Part shown: in pieces, positions 51,075-59,749 of the stretch
Layout of the letters: each line of letters begins with the position of its first letter
Numbering within the stretch: position 1 is the stretch's first letter
DNA from: Paenibacillus catalpae
GTDB taxonomy: Bacteria > Bacillota > Bacilli > Paenibacillales > Paenibacillaceae
Assembly (NCBI RefSeq): GCF_900112695.1
Contig: NZ_FOMT01000002.1
Location: forward strand, 688,479 to 752,478
Length of the DNA: 64,000 nucleotides
Direction of reading: 5' to 3'
Translations under genes and position numbers: made by a program
Notes under the pieces: model-generated
The model's input: only the letters and a program-made list of their open reading frames with translations
The model's database searches: none
Told to the model about the DNA's origin: nothing

Positions 51075-51144
51075 AAAGATACGAATTGTAACAACTTGGA
51101 GAAATTGCTACAGTAAGTATATCGACATGGAAGCGGGGAAAGTA

Positions 51145-51288
51145 ATGATGGTACAACTGGAAGAATGTTTTTATTGTGTGGGCTGCGGAAAAATGGTGCG
51201 GATGTATGAGGCAAAGTCTCTTTTTCGGACCGGCTTTTTCCGTGTTATCCTTCCCCTCGGCTGCTGCTCGGGCTGTTCACAAGTTTAA
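51145..51288 (+). CDS. 47-residue cysteine-rich small protein
   Basis: A small protein with six Cys: C8-xx-C11-xx-C14 (CFYCVGCG) and C40-C41-xx-C44 (CCSGC), separated by a hydrophobic and basic middle (SLFRTGFFRVILPLG). This could be a zinc ribbon-like knuckle or, less likely, a processed peptide. Start ATG 51145 with GGGGAAAG upstream; an in-frame ATG 18 nt further upstream is possible. A strong promoter and a perfect cre box lie ahead, and no partner follows before a new promoter. I do not recognise the family. Confidence 0.6.
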   Translation: MMVQLEECFYCVGCGKMVRMYEAKSLFRTGFFRVILPLGCCSGCSQV

Positions 51289-51312
51289 ATAAAGACTTAA
51301 TGGATAGAACGC

Positions 51313-51341
51313 TTTCCCTCACACTTTTAATTCGCTATAAT
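51313..51341 (+). promoter_or_regulatory. Promoter of the ABC-2 exporter
   Basis: Perfect TATAAT (51336-51341) with TTTCCC (51313-51318) as a weak -35, 17 nt apart. Confidence 0.5.
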
Positions 51342-51433
51342 AGACGCACGATACATAGAACTAGATTTTGGAAAAAGTGTATGCAATGAATCATACAAAT
51401 CGTTGCATTCATTTTAGGAGGGCAAAGGGTATT

Positions 51434-52354
51434 ATGGAGCAACCGATCGTACAGCTGCAGCAGGTTACGAAGCGGATCGGGAAGAAGACGATTATTAATA
51501 ATCTGACGCTTGATCTGCCGCTTGGCGAAGTATTTGGTTTTCTCGGGCCAAACGGTGCCGGTAAAACAACGACGATCCGTATGATGGTAGGTCTCATGGC
51601 TATGACCTCCGGTGAAATCAAAATCGGCGGCTACAGCATCCGCAGCCAGTATCAGCAGGCAATCCGAAATGTAGGGGCAATTGTTGAGAATCCGGAGATG
51701 TACAAGTATTTGACCGGGTATCAGAATCTTGTCCATTTTGCACGAATGATTGAAGGGGTTACGCCTGAGCGCATTCAGGAGGTCATTGACCTTGTTGGTC
51801 TGGAATCCCGTATTCATGATAAGGTCAAGACATATTCCTTAGGGATGCGACAAAGACTTGGGGTAGCCCAAGCTATCCTTCACCGTCCGAAGCTGCTTAT
51901 CCTCGATGAGCCAACGAACGGGCTGGATCCGGCAGGCATTCGCGAGCTGCGTGATTATCTTCGCCAGCTGTCCAAGGATGAAGGGATTGCTGTATTCGTC
52001 TCCAGTCACTTGCTGTCAGAGATGGAGCTTATGTGTGACCGCGTTGCGATTATTCAGAACGGCAAGCTGATCGATGTGCGGACCATTAATCAAGGCGGTC
52101 TGGATGTCGAGAGCAATGTCCAAATGCTGTTTGAGGTAGATAAGCAGGCCGAAGCGATTGCAGTCGCGGCGGAGCTTGGCAAAGATGCGTTCAGGGAAGG
52201 CGACAGTCTTGTCATTGAAGCGAACCGCGAATTTGCTGCAGACTTTAATGCAAGATTGGTTGCTGCGGGCATTAAGGTATACGGCATCCGCGTTCAAACC
52301 AAGTCGCTTGAAGATCAATTCCTCGAAGTAACGGGGGGGGAACGCATTGTTTAA
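51434..52354 (+). CDS. ABC transporter ATPase, ABC-2 exporter type
   Basis: A 306-residue ATPase. Walker A is GPNGAGKTTTIR, the Q-loop region VENPEMYKYL, the signature YSLGMRQRLGVAQA, Walker B LLILDEPTNGLDP and the H-loop SSHLLSE. The C-terminal 80 residues form the extra domain found in CcmA/NatA-like exporters. ATG 51434 is preceded by AAAGGG at 6 nt. Its stop overlaps the permease start (8-nt overlap). The substrate is unknown; the domain type is shared by drug, peptide and sodium exporters. Confidence 0.92.
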   Translation: MEQPIVQLQQVTKRIGKKTIINNLTLDLPLGEVFGFLGPNGAGKTTTIRMMVGLMAMTSGEIKIGGYSIRSQYQQAIRNVGAIVENPEMYKYLTGYQNLVHFARMIEGVTPERIQEVIDLVGLESRIHDKVKTYSLGMRQRLGVAQAILHRPKLLILDEPTNGLDPAGIRELRDYLRQLSKDEGIAVFVSSHLLSEMELMCDRVAIIQNGKLIDVRTINQGGLDVESNVQMLFEVDKQAEAIAVAAELGKDAFREGDSLVIEANREFAADFNARLVAAGIKVYGIRVQTKSLEDQFLEVTGGERIV

Positions 52355-53141
52355 TTTTATGAAGCTTGTTCAGAACGAAAATATGAAAATTTATCGCCGT
52401 CCCCGTACCTATGTCATGCTGGGTTTATTGCTTGCTTTAATCGCGGCGATTTCCATTATTGGTTATTTCGTTGATGATAATCACACCGCCTCCGCGTGGA
52501 GCATGATCATGACGGAAGTGATGATTTCGTATATGCTTGTTACGGTATTCACGATTATTATCGCATCATCCAGCGTGGCGGATGAATTCACAAGCGGAAC
52601 GATCAAGCTGCTGCTGATTCGTCCCTGGACAAGATCCAAGGTGCTGCTGTCCAAGTACATCGCGGTTCTGCTGTATGCGCTTGGGATGGTTGTCGTGATG
52701 CTGGTGTTTACTGTCATCCTGAACATGATCCTGTTCGGATACACGAATGAGACGGCATCGGAAGTCATTTCTCCTTTGGTCTCGGGATCTGTTATGGCTT
52801 ATCTGCTGAAGTACAGCTTTCTGAAATATGTGTCGCTTGTCGTCACCACTACGCTTGCCTTTATGCTTGCGACAGTGTCCCGCAGCGGCGCTTTGGCAAT
52901 CGGCTTGTCGCTGTTCCTGATTCTAGGGGTTAATTCCTTCTCGCCTCTATTGGCTTCACTTAAATATAAGTGGGCGGATTATATCTTGTTTATTCATCTT
53001 GACCTTACGCAATATTTGAACGATACCCCAATGCGGGATGGAACGACACTGGGCTTCTCTGTCCTGGTGCTGGCGATTTACTATGCCATCTTTGTAGGTC
53101 TCGCGTGGTATGTATTTAAGAAGAGAGATGTAGCAGCGTAA
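52347..53141 (+). CDS. ABC-2 type permease
   Basis: A 264-residue membrane protein with six hydrophobic segments, of the NatB/ABC-2 type. It begins FNFMKLVQNENMKIYRRPRT, and the motif SSSVADEFTSGTIKLLLIRPWTR before helix 3 is family-typical. The start is taken as TTG 52347, which has a G-rich site (GGGGGGGG) 6 nt upstream and overlaps the ATPase gene; ATG 52359 is an alternative. Together with the ATPase it is a two-gene exporter, with no regulator attached. Confidence 0.88.
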   Translation: MFNFMKLVQNENMKIYRRPRTYVMLGLLLALIAAISIIGYFVDDNHTASAWSMIMTEVMISYMLVTVFTIIIASSSVADEFTSGTIKLLLIRPWTRSKVLLSKYIAVLLYALGMVVVMLVFTVILNMILFGYTNETASEVISPLVSGSVMAYLLKYSFLKYVSLVVTTTLAFMLATVSRSGALAIGLSLFLILGVNSFSPLLASLKYKWADYILFIHLDLTQYLNDTPMRDGTTLGFSVLVLAIYYAIFVGLAWYVFKKRDVAA

Positions 53142-53154
53142 AACCAAATTAGAT

Positions 53155-53206
53155 AAAAACTCCCGTTCGGTTCCTCTTCCAAGAGGATCCAAACGGGAGT
53201 TTTTTA
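53155..53206 (+). terminator. Terminator after the ABC-2 permease
   Basis: AAAAACTCCCGTT pairs with AACGGGAGTTTTTT, with an inner CCTCTT/AAGAGG stem and T runs on both sides. Confidence 0.9.
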
Positions 53207-53224
53207 GCTTCGATAGAGGTTTTC

Positions 53225-53674
53225 TCATACCGCCTGGCGCGCTTTTTCCTTCTCGCGGCTTTGTTCCTTGGAAGGTTGGGTTGAGCTGCTTCCGCTCCCC
53301 GTCTCTGACAGCGGGCGGGTACGCGTCTCATTTGGTCGCTCCATATGGCAGCTCCCGTTTAACATGCCGCCGTCCTGAACAATAATGCCTTGGGCAGAGA
53401 TGCTGCCGGTCAGTTGACCGGTTGCTGTAATGGTCAGCCTTCCTTTTGCCACTACTTCACCATACACTTTGCCGGCAATGGTAATGTCCCTGGCTGTTAT
53501 GTTGGAGCGTGCCATGCCGTTCTCTCCGATAATGACATCTCCCAGACACTCGATATCTCCGCTGTGCTCTCCCTCGATGCGGAGGTTTGCCTCGCTGATC
53601 AGCTTGCCCTCGATATGCGTGCCAAGACCAATTAACGTATCGGTCGTCGAAACGCGCTTGTTGTCTTTAAACAT
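53225..53674 (-). CDS. Bactofilin-family cytoskeletal protein
   Basis: A 149-residue protein. The central beta-helix (about 15-110) has the repeating pattern TLIGLGTHIEGKLISEANLR, GDIECLGDVIIGENG, ITARDITIAGKVYGEV and TGQLTGSISAQGIIV. Bactofilins polymerise without nucleotides at the membrane and often place cell-wall enzymes. The tail (ETRTRPLSETGSGSSSTQPS) is disordered. GGAGGA stands about 13 nt before the ATG, a little far. It is next to rhamnose and wall genes, with no partner peptidase in this window. Confidence 0.9.
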   Translation of the reverse strand: MFKDNKRVSTTDTLIGLGTHIEGKLISEANLRIEGEHSGDIECLGDVIIGENGMARSNITARDITIAGKVYGEVVAKGRLTITATGQLTGSISAQGIIVQDGGMLNGSCHMERPNETRTRPLSETGSGSSSTQPSKEQSREKEKARQAV

Positions 53675-53866
53675 GGGGATAGGTTGATCCTCCTTCCATT
53701 CCGGCCATGATTAGAACGTTCTATTGACTTTTATTCTCGCAAAGCTCGAAACATGACAGAATTATATGGAATTGATGAGAGAAAAATGGCGTATGCCCGT
53801 GGGTCAGTACGAGCTTGCCGAATATATATAATATAGTTGAGTTCTGATATAACAGGATGGTGAAGC

Positions 53867-54424
53867 ATGAACGTAATGGAAACAAGGCTGCCGGGAGTTA
53901 AGCTGCTGGAGCCTCCTGTATATGGCGATCACAGAGGTTTTTTCACGGAGAGCTATAACGAGAAGACGGCGCGTGAGAATGGAATCATCCATTCCTTTGT
54001 ACAGGATAATCATTCCTTGTCGGTGGAAGCGGGAGTTCTTCGGGGGATGCATTATCAGCTTCAGCCCAAAGCGCAGACGAAGCTGGTCCGAGTCACGGCA
54101 GGAGCGATTTATGATGTTGTTGTAGATATACGACAAGGCTCGCCAACCTTCGGGCAATGGCAGGGCTTTATTCTAAGCGCAGCGAATAAGAGACAGCTGC
54201 TGGTGCCGCAAGGCTTCGCCCACGGCTTCTGTACGCTGGTACCAAGCTGTGAAGTACAGTATAAGGTGGACGCTTTGTATTCCGCAGAGCATGACAGAGG
54301 TATTGCCTGGGACGATCCGGCGCTAAGTATAGACTGGCCGGTCTCTAAGCCGATATTGTCGGATAAAGATGCCAAGCATCCACGGCTTGCCCAGGCAGAA
54401 ATCAATTTTGTATATGAGGGGTGA
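53867..54424 (+). CDS. rfbC: dTDP-4-dehydrorhamnose 3,5-epimerase
   Basis: A 185-residue cupin-fold enzyme (RmlC). Family features are PPVYGDHRGFFTESYN, FVQDNHSLSVEAGVLRGMHYQ with the catalytic His, VVVDIRQGSPTFGQW, and VPQGFAHGFCTL. It epimerises C3 and C5 of the 4-keto sugar in dTDP-L-rhamnose synthesis. AGGATGGTG lies upstream of the ATG; TATAAT (53827-53832) may be the promoter. It is first in the rmlC-B-D operon; the gene for the first step (rmlA) is absent here. Confidence 0.94.
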   Translation: MNVMETRLPGVKLLEPPVYGDHRGFFTESYNEKTARENGIIHSFVQDNHSLSVEAGVLRGMHYQLQPKAQTKLVRVTAGAIYDVVVDIRQGSPTFGQWQGFILSAANKRQLLVPQGFAHGFCTLVPSCEVQYKVDALYSAEHDRGIAWDDPALSIDWPVSKPILSDKDAKHPRLAQAEINFVYEG

Positions 54425-54434
54425 GCATTCCTAA

Positions 54435-55454
54435 ATGAAACTGTTAATTACAGGCGGGGCGGGGTTTATAGGGAGCAACTTCGTTCATTATATGTTAAGC
54501 CGTTACCCCGGCTATGAAATCATTAATGTCGATTCCTTAACGTATGCGGGCAATCCAGAAAATTTGCGGCAGGTTGAGAACCATCCGAACTATACATTTG
54601 TGAAAGCAGATATTGCCGATCAGGCGGCGCTTACTCCGCTCTTTGAATCCGGTATTGACGCGGTCATTAACTTTGCCGCGGAATCCCATGTTGACCGCAG
54701 CATTTTGCAGCCGGGACTATTCGTGCATACGAATGTTATTGGAACGCAGACGCTGCTTGATTTGTCCAAAACGTATCAGGTGGCCAAATATGTGCAGGTA
54801 TCCACGGATGAAGTATACGGTACGCTTGGGGCTGAGGGACTATTTACGGAAGAAACTCCGCTTGCACCAAACAGTCCGTATTCGGCCAGCAAAGCCGGGG
54901 CTGATCTGCTCGTCCGCGCTTATTACGAGACCTTCGGTCTGCCGGCGGTTATTACGCGCTGCTCGAATAACTATGGACCTTATCAATTTCCGGAAAAGCT
55001 TATTCCGCTTATGATCCAAAATGCGCTGCAGGATAAGCAGCTGCCGGTATACGGAGACGGCCTTCAGGTAAGAGACTGGCTGTATGTGGAGGATCATTGC
55101 AGGGCGATTGATCTTGTTCTTCATCAAGGCAGGACCGGGCAAGTATACAATATCGGCGGCAGCAATGAACGAACGAATCTTCATGTCGTGCAAACGATTC
55201 TGCAGGAGCTGGGCAAGCCGGAATCGCTGATCCGTCATGTAGAAGACCGTCTGGGCCATGACCGCCGGTATGCGATTGATGCAAGCAAAATCAAAAATGA
55301 GCTTGGCTGGACGCCGCAGCACAATTTCGAGGAAGGCATCAAAGCGACAATTGCCTGGTATCTGCAGAATGAGCAGTGGCTGGAGCAGGTTGTATCCGGC
55401 GCTTATATGAACTATTACGATACGCAGTATGCGAAAAGGCTGGAGTCCAAATGA
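54435..55454 (+). CDS. rfbB: dTDP-glucose 4,6-dehydratase
   Basis: A 339-residue extended SDR (RmlB). The Rossmann motif is GGAGFIGSNFVHY, the dehydratase triad motif STDEVYG, and the Y-x3-K of YSASKAG. It converts dTDP-glucose to dTDP-4-keto-6-deoxyglucose. It starts 10 nt after rfbC, with GAGGGGTGAG in the overlap region, and its stop overlaps the rfbD ATG by 4 nt (ATGA), so the genes are tightly coupled. Confidence 0.95.
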   Translation: MKLLITGGAGFIGSNFVHYMLSRYPGYEIINVDSLTYAGNPENLRQVENHPNYTFVKADIADQAALTPLFESGIDAVINFAAESHVDRSILQPGLFVHTNVIGTQTLLDLSKTYQVAKYVQVSTDEVYGTLGAEGLFTEETPLAPNSPYSASKAGADLLVRAYYETFGLPAVITRCSNNYGPYQFPEKLIPLMIQNALQDKQLPVYGDGLQVRDWLYVEDHCRAIDLVLHQGRTGQVYNIGGSNERTNLHVVQTILQELGKPESLIRHVEDRLGHDRRYAIDASKIKNELGWTPQHNFEEGIKATIAWYLQNEQWLEQVVSGAYMNYYDTQYAKRLESK

Positions 55455-56329
55455 CCGGTTCACAAGAGCAGAGAAAGCTGAAGGTAGCGGTTACGGGAGC
55501 AAACGGACAGCTCGGACGGGAGCTTGTCATGCTGGAGACCGGCGGTAAATTCGAGATGATAGGACTCGATCGCACAGCGCTGGATATCACAGATCTGGAG
55601 CAATGCAGAAGGGTATTTGCCCTCCTTCGTCCGGATGCCATTATTCATTGCGCTGCTTATACAGCAGTAGATCAGGCGGAAGCGGAGCCGGATGAAGCAT
55701 TCCGGATCAATGCGGCAGGCACCCGTAATGTGGCCGTGGCAGCCAGAGAGATTGGCGCCAAGCTATGCGCGGTCAGTACCGATTATGTATTTGATGGAAC
55801 GGGGACGGCTCCCTACAAGGAATATGACCGAACCAATCCGCAAACGGTATACGGACAATCCAAGCTGGCCGGGGAGCAGGCGGTCATCAGCCTTCATGAC
55901 CGATATTTTATCGTCAGAACATCCTGGGTATTTGGGGGTTACGGCAATAATTTCGTCAAAACAATGCTGAAGCTTGCCTCAGACAGAGATCAGTTGACCG
56001 TTGTAGCCGATCAATGGGGCTCGCCCACCTATACCCGGGACTTGGCGTTATTCATGCTGGAGCTCATTCAAACCGACTTTTACGGTATATATCATGCATC
56101 TAACAGCGGTATTTGCTCCTGGTACGAATTTGCGCAGGCGATCATGGAAGAGAGCGGGAGCCGCACACGGATCGAGCCGTGCACGACAGCTGAGTTTCCC
56201 CGTCCTGCCCCTCGCCCGCATTATTCGGTGATGGATCACAGTGCCATCCGCAGCAATAGCCTCACTCCGCTGCAGCCTTGGCGGGATGCGCTGAAGCATT
56301 ATTTATTAAATACCGGAACCAAGAAGTAA
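55451..56329 (+). CDS. rfbD: dTDP-4-dehydrorhamnose reductase
   Basis: A 292-residue SDR (RmlD) completing dTDP-L-rhamnose with NAD(P)H. Motifs: VTGANGQLGREL, HCAAYTAVDQAEAEPD, STDYVFDG, and the Y-x3-K of YGQSKLAGE; SWVFGGYGNNFVKTML follows. ATG 55451 overlaps the rfbB stop. The product feeds rhamnose into cell-wall or S-layer glycans. It is the last gene of the operon, closed by a terminator. Confidence 0.94.
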   Translation: MTGSQEQRKLKVAVTGANGQLGRELVMLETGGKFEMIGLDRTALDITDLEQCRRVFALLRPDAIIHCAAYTAVDQAEAEPDEAFRINAAGTRNVAVAAREIGAKLCAVSTDYVFDGTGTAPYKEYDRTNPQTVYGQSKLAGEQAVISLHDRYFIVRTSWVFGGYGNNFVKTMLKLASDRDQLTVVADQWGSPTYTRDLALFMLELIQTDFYGIYHASNSGICSWYEFAQAIMEESGSRTRIEPCTTAEFPRPAPRPHYSVMDHSAIRSNSLTPLQPWRDALKHYLLNTGTKK

Positions 56330-56368
56330 CAGCCTGTCCCCGAGATGCTCGGCGGAACAGGCTGTTTT
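56328..56368 (+). terminator. Terminator after rfbD
   Basis: AACAGCCTGT pairs with ACAGGCTGTT, followed by TTTT. It begins at the rfbD stop codon. Confidence 0.8.
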
Positions 56369-56441
56369 GCATCTCAAAGTATATGCTCTAGTCCGGTCGA
56401 CCAAACTAGGGTGAATGGGTTTTTAGTAATGGGGTGCGTGG

Positions 56442-57878
56442 ATGATCGGTTGGCTCACTGCAATTATTATGCTTCTTCTGTTATATAGCGTTCAGCCCGC
56501 GGTCATTCTGTGGATGGAAAGGCGAATACCGGCTAGGGCTGCCGCATGGATCGTGCTTGCTTTAGTGCTCCCTTTTCTAGGCTTTGCCGGATATTGGATG
56601 ATTGGGCGCTCCAGGAGAGTGAAGGCAGGTCAGGATATTTCAAGAGAATACGAGCAGGCTGCCGAACGGCTGTCGATTTGTGCAACCAGTCCCGGAGAGC
56701 TTGGTCAGACAGGTATGCTGGAGCAGGAAAAGCTGCTTCGTCTGCTGCATGTCTGTTCCGGCAGGCCTGTAACGCTGGGCAACCAGGTGAAGGTGCTGAC
56801 AAACGGGCGGGAGACATTTGCTTCTATCCTGGAAGAGATGGGGCAGGCTCTTCATCATATTCATCTGGACTATTATACGATCCGCGATGACGGAATCGGA
56901 CGGCAGTTCTTGGATCTGCTCACGGCTAAAGCAAGGGCAGGCATCGAAGTGCGCGTTCTTTATGACGGGATAGGCAGCGTCAATTTGAGTAAAAGGTATA
57001 TCCGCGAGCTTAAGCAGTCAGGCGTGCAGGTCAGCTGCTTTTTACCGGCCAGAGTCGCGTTGCTCAAGCGGCTGCTGAACAGCCGCAATCATAGCAAAAT
57101 CGTTGTTATTGACGGTAAAATCGGATTTGTAGGCGGCATCAATATCGGTGATGAATATTTGGGCAAGGATAAGAGGCTTGGCTTTTGGCGGGATACGCAG
57201 CTGCGGCTTGAAGGGGACTCCGTCTATTTCCTGCAGGAGCTGTTCATGAAAGACTGGGAGCTTGCGGCCAAGGAGCGACTGCCGGTGCATGCCGGTTACA
57301 TGCCTGAGCATGATCCGGATGATGCTTTGCAGGAGCCGGTTCTTATTGTATCAAGCGGCCCGGACCGAAGCGGGGAGCCGATTCTGGAGACGGCCTTTGC
57401 TGCCGTGAAAGCGGCTAAGTCGAGTGTTTATATTTCAACGCCTTATTTTATACCGGATGAGAGTCTGCTGGCCATATTGGGGAGTGCCGCGAAGAGCGGG
57501 GTAGATGTGCGGCTGATTATACCTGGCATTGCAGATACGCAGCTTGTCTTGTGGGCGACCTTGTCGTTTGTAGAACGGATGCTGGAAGCAGGGGTCCGGG
57601 TGTACCGGTATGAGAAAGGCTTCATCCATGCGAAAGTCATGATTGTGGATGAGCTGCTTGCTGTTGTCGGAACGGCTAATATGGATATGAGAAGCTTTCA
57701 CAGCAATTTCGAGCAGAACGCCGTGCTGTTTGATCCCGGGACAATCAAGCATTTGAAGCAGGATTATGAACAGGATCTGCTCGACAGCAGAGAGCTGGAC
57801 CTGGCCGGCTTCCGGCAAAGACGGAAAAAGGAAAAGGCAGCGGAAGCCGCTGCCCGATTGTTGTCGCCTCTTTTATAA
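56442..57878 (+). CDS. cls: Cardiolipin synthase (phospholipase D superfamily)
   Basis: A 478-residue membrane enzyme. Two N-terminal helices (about 3-22 and 29-51) are followed by two HKD motifs: HSKIVVIDGKIGFVGGINIG and HAKVMIVDELLAVVGTANMD. It joins two phosphatidylglycerol molecules into cardiolipin. ATG 56442 has GGGGTG upstream. It is separated from rfbD by a terminator, and a convergent NHEJ operon ends right behind it; no terminator is visible in the 9-nt gap. Confidence 0.94.
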   Translation: MIGWLTAIIMLLLLYSVQPAVILWMERRIPARAAAWIVLALVLPFLGFAGYWMIGRSRRVKAGQDISREYEQAAERLSICATSPGELGQTGMLEQEKLLRLLHVCSGRPVTLGNQVKVLTNGRETFASILEEMGQALHHIHLDYYTIRDDGIGRQFLDLLTAKARAGIEVRVLYDGIGSVNLSKRYIRELKQSGVQVSCFLPARVALLKRLLNSRNHSKIVVIDGKIGFVGGINIGDEYLGKDKRLGFWRDTQLRLEGDSVYFLQELFMKDWELAAKERLPVHAGYMPEHDPDDALQEPVLIVSSGPDRSGEPILETAFAAVKAAKSSVYISTPYFIPDESLLAILGSAAKSGVDVRLIIPGIADTQLVLWATLSFVERMLEAGVRVYRYEKGFIHAKVMIVDELLAVVGTANMDMRSFHSNFEQNAVLFDPGTIKHLKQDYEQDLLDSRELDLAGFRQRRKKEKAAEAAARLLSPLL

Positions 57879-57887
57879 AGGGGCGGC

Positions 57888-58802
57888 TTATTTGGATGTG
57901 TTTATAAAGCTCAGTACATGCCCTAAATCCTGAGGCTTGACCAGATCAATCAAATCACCGTAACGCTGCAGACGGTCTGCAATATTCAATAGATGGAAGT
58001 CGGCTGGCTTGATGCCCCCGGCATACACCTCGTCCCACTTCAAAGGCGTTGAGACCGGGGCGCCATAACGTGCTCTAGGCGTATATGGGGCTGCGATCGT
58101 TTTGCCTCTGTAATGCTGCAGGTAGTCGACGTAAATCAGGTCGCCGCGATTTTTGGTCAGCCGTTCCACGGTGAACAGCTGCGGATAAGCGCGGGACAAG
58201 TAATCGCCGACAAATTGGCCCAAGCCTCTTAGCTGATCAAAGCTGTATTTCTGCTGCACCGGCACGATAATTTGAACGCCGGTTGCTCCGGAGGTTTTGG
58301 GAACGGACTCGATATTCAGTGATTCCAGCAGCTTTCCTACAAGCGCGGCGGCTTCGATGATGCGCGGTTCTTCCTCTCGGGAAGGATCAAGGTCCAGAAT
58401 CCACTCCGTCGGGTAATCGGGATTGCTGATCCGGTCGAAGGAAGCATGGAACTCCAGGCAGGCCAAATTGCCAAGCCAGAGCAAGGTCGGCAGGTTGTCG
58501 AGATGCACATACGAGATATTCTCGCTGCGGGCGATATGAACGAAATCAGGTCTGGGCTCCGGGCAGTTTTTTTGATAAAACGACTTGTCGGCATAGCCAT
58601 GCGGATAACGGATGGTCGTCAAATAACGGTCCTTGCAGTGCTTCAGCAAAAAAGGAGACAGAAAAGCAAGTCTCTCAAGATACATAGATTTGGTAATCCC
58701 GTGCTCCGGCCAAAGCGGCTTATCCGGATTTGTAATCTTTATTTCCTGTCCTTCCACCATGACGGTTGCAGGCTTCTTGGCAGATGAGCTTGTTCGGTTC
58801 AT
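57888..58802 (-). CDS. LigD-type DNA polymerase/primase domain protein (NHEJ)
   Basis: A 304-residue stand-alone version of the LigD polymerase domain. Its start is typical (VMVEGQEIKITNPDKPLWPEHG), the catalytic acidic pair is D137 and D139 (ILDLDPS), and TSGATGVQIIVPV holds the conserved nucleotide-site block, then DLIYVDYLQHYRGKTIAAPY. It fills gaps with NTPs at double-strand breaks. In Bacillus it is fused to the ligase; here its ATG overlaps the ligase stop (ATGA), so the two are made as separate but coupled proteins. Last gene of the Ku operon. Confidence 0.9.
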   Translation of the reverse strand: MNRTSSSAKKPATVMVEGQEIKITNPDKPLWPEHGITKSMYLERLAFLSPFLLKHCKDRYLTTIRYPHGYADKSFYQKNCPEPRPDFVHIARSENISYVHLDNLPTLLWLGNLACLEFHASFDRISNPDYPTEWILDLDPSREEEPRIIEAAALVGKLLESLNIESVPKTSGATGVQIIVPVQQKYSFDQLRGLGQFVGDYLSRAYPQLFTVERLTKNRGDLIYVDYLQHYRGKTIAAPYTPRARYGAPVSTPLKWDEVYAGGIKPADFHLLNIADRLQRYGDLIDLVKPQDLGHVLSFINTSK

Positions 58803-59749
58803 GAGCGCCCTCCTGACGGGTTGAGACCAAAGGATACGAGCTTCGGATGCCGCAGCAGTCCGGCGGATGTCAGCTCAAGGCCGGTTACCCGGCAGGGAAG
58901 CGGGGAGGGGAGCCATACAATGCTCTCACCCTTCAGCTCAGCAGGCAAAGCTGGGAAAGGCATTGGCCATGAAGGAGCATCAATTCTCCGCAGCTGAAGC
59001 ATTTGGCCCAGCGCCTCGCGCATTGCTTCATCAAGACCAAGCGATACACTGCCGATGAAGCGGCCTTGATCCGACATAATCAGGCTGGCCGCACGGCCAT
59101 CGCGGCGCTTTACGCCAACAATGCCAACATCGAGCAGCAGAGCCCGTTTTTTCTTCAGCCAATCGCGATGTGCTTTGCCTTCTTTGTATGGACTGTCAAG
59201 CCTCTTGCTGACGATCCCTTCCCACTGATGATCATCAACCCATTTCCAAAGCGATTCTGCATCGGTATAGAGATCAGCCGTAAGAAGCCGGTCAGAGCGT
59301 ACCGGCTTCATCTTTGCCATAAGCCGTTCGTGGCGCTCGGCATAAGGCAGAGCGCGCAAGTCTTGATCCCCATCTTGCAGCAGATCAAAGAGGACGTACA
59401 ATACTTTCCCTTTCGCGGAGGAGGAAGAAGGCTCCGCGCCAAAGCTTCGTTCACGGCTTAATACCATTTGGAAATTCGGGCGCTCACCGTCCCAATAGAC
59501 GACCTCGCCGTCCAGCATGCACGGACCAAGCTTATCAGCCTGCTCTTGCAGCGTCCGGTGAATTTCCGGATAGACCGTATTTTTGTTCAGCAGTCTCCGC
59601 GAATACAGATCAATCCTCCCGTCATCATTGATCGTCGCGACGATACGGACGCCGTCCCATTTGATCTGATAGATCCAGCCGGACTCCCGGGGGATGCGGT
59701 CATCCGCAACGGGTATCATCGGCTCCGCAGGAAGCGAGAACACAGTCAT
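58799..59749 (-). CDS. ligD: LigD-type ATP-dependent DNA ligase (NHEJ)
   Basis: A 316-residue ligase with nucleotidyltransferase motif I K30-WDGVR (YQIKWDGVR), motif III-like MLDGEVVYWDGERPNFQ, VLFDLLQ, EGIVSKRLDSPY and DWLKKKR as later motifs, then an OB fold (about 205-315). It seals breaks held by Ku. Its ATG shares one base with the Ku stop (TAATG), and its stop overlaps the polymerase gene. No phosphoesterase domain is present, as usual in Bacillales. The polymerase domain is detached into its own gene. Confidence 0.92.
   Translation of the reverse strand: MTVFSLPAEPMIPVADDRIPRESGWIYQIKWDGVRIVATINDDGRIDLYSRRLLNKNTVYPEIHRTLQEQADKLGPCMLDGEVVYWDGERPNFQMVLSRERSFGAEPSSSSAKGKVLYVLFDLLQDGDQDLRALPYAERHERLMAKMKPVRSDRLLTADLYTDAESLWKWVDDHQWEGIVSKRLDSPYKEGKAHRDWLKKKRALLLDVGIVGVKRRDGRAASLIMSDQGRFIGSVSLGLDEAMREALGQMLQLRRIDAPSWPMPFPALPAELKGESIVWLPSPLPCRVTGLELTSAGLLRHPKLVSFGLNPSGGRS

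Noticed and set aside
53711-53722. Palindrome TAGAACGTTCTA near the bactofilin gene as a LexA box
   Set aside because: It lacks the 4-nt spacing between GAAC and GTTC of the Bacillus LexA site (GAACnnnnGTTC); a chance palindrome is as likely.
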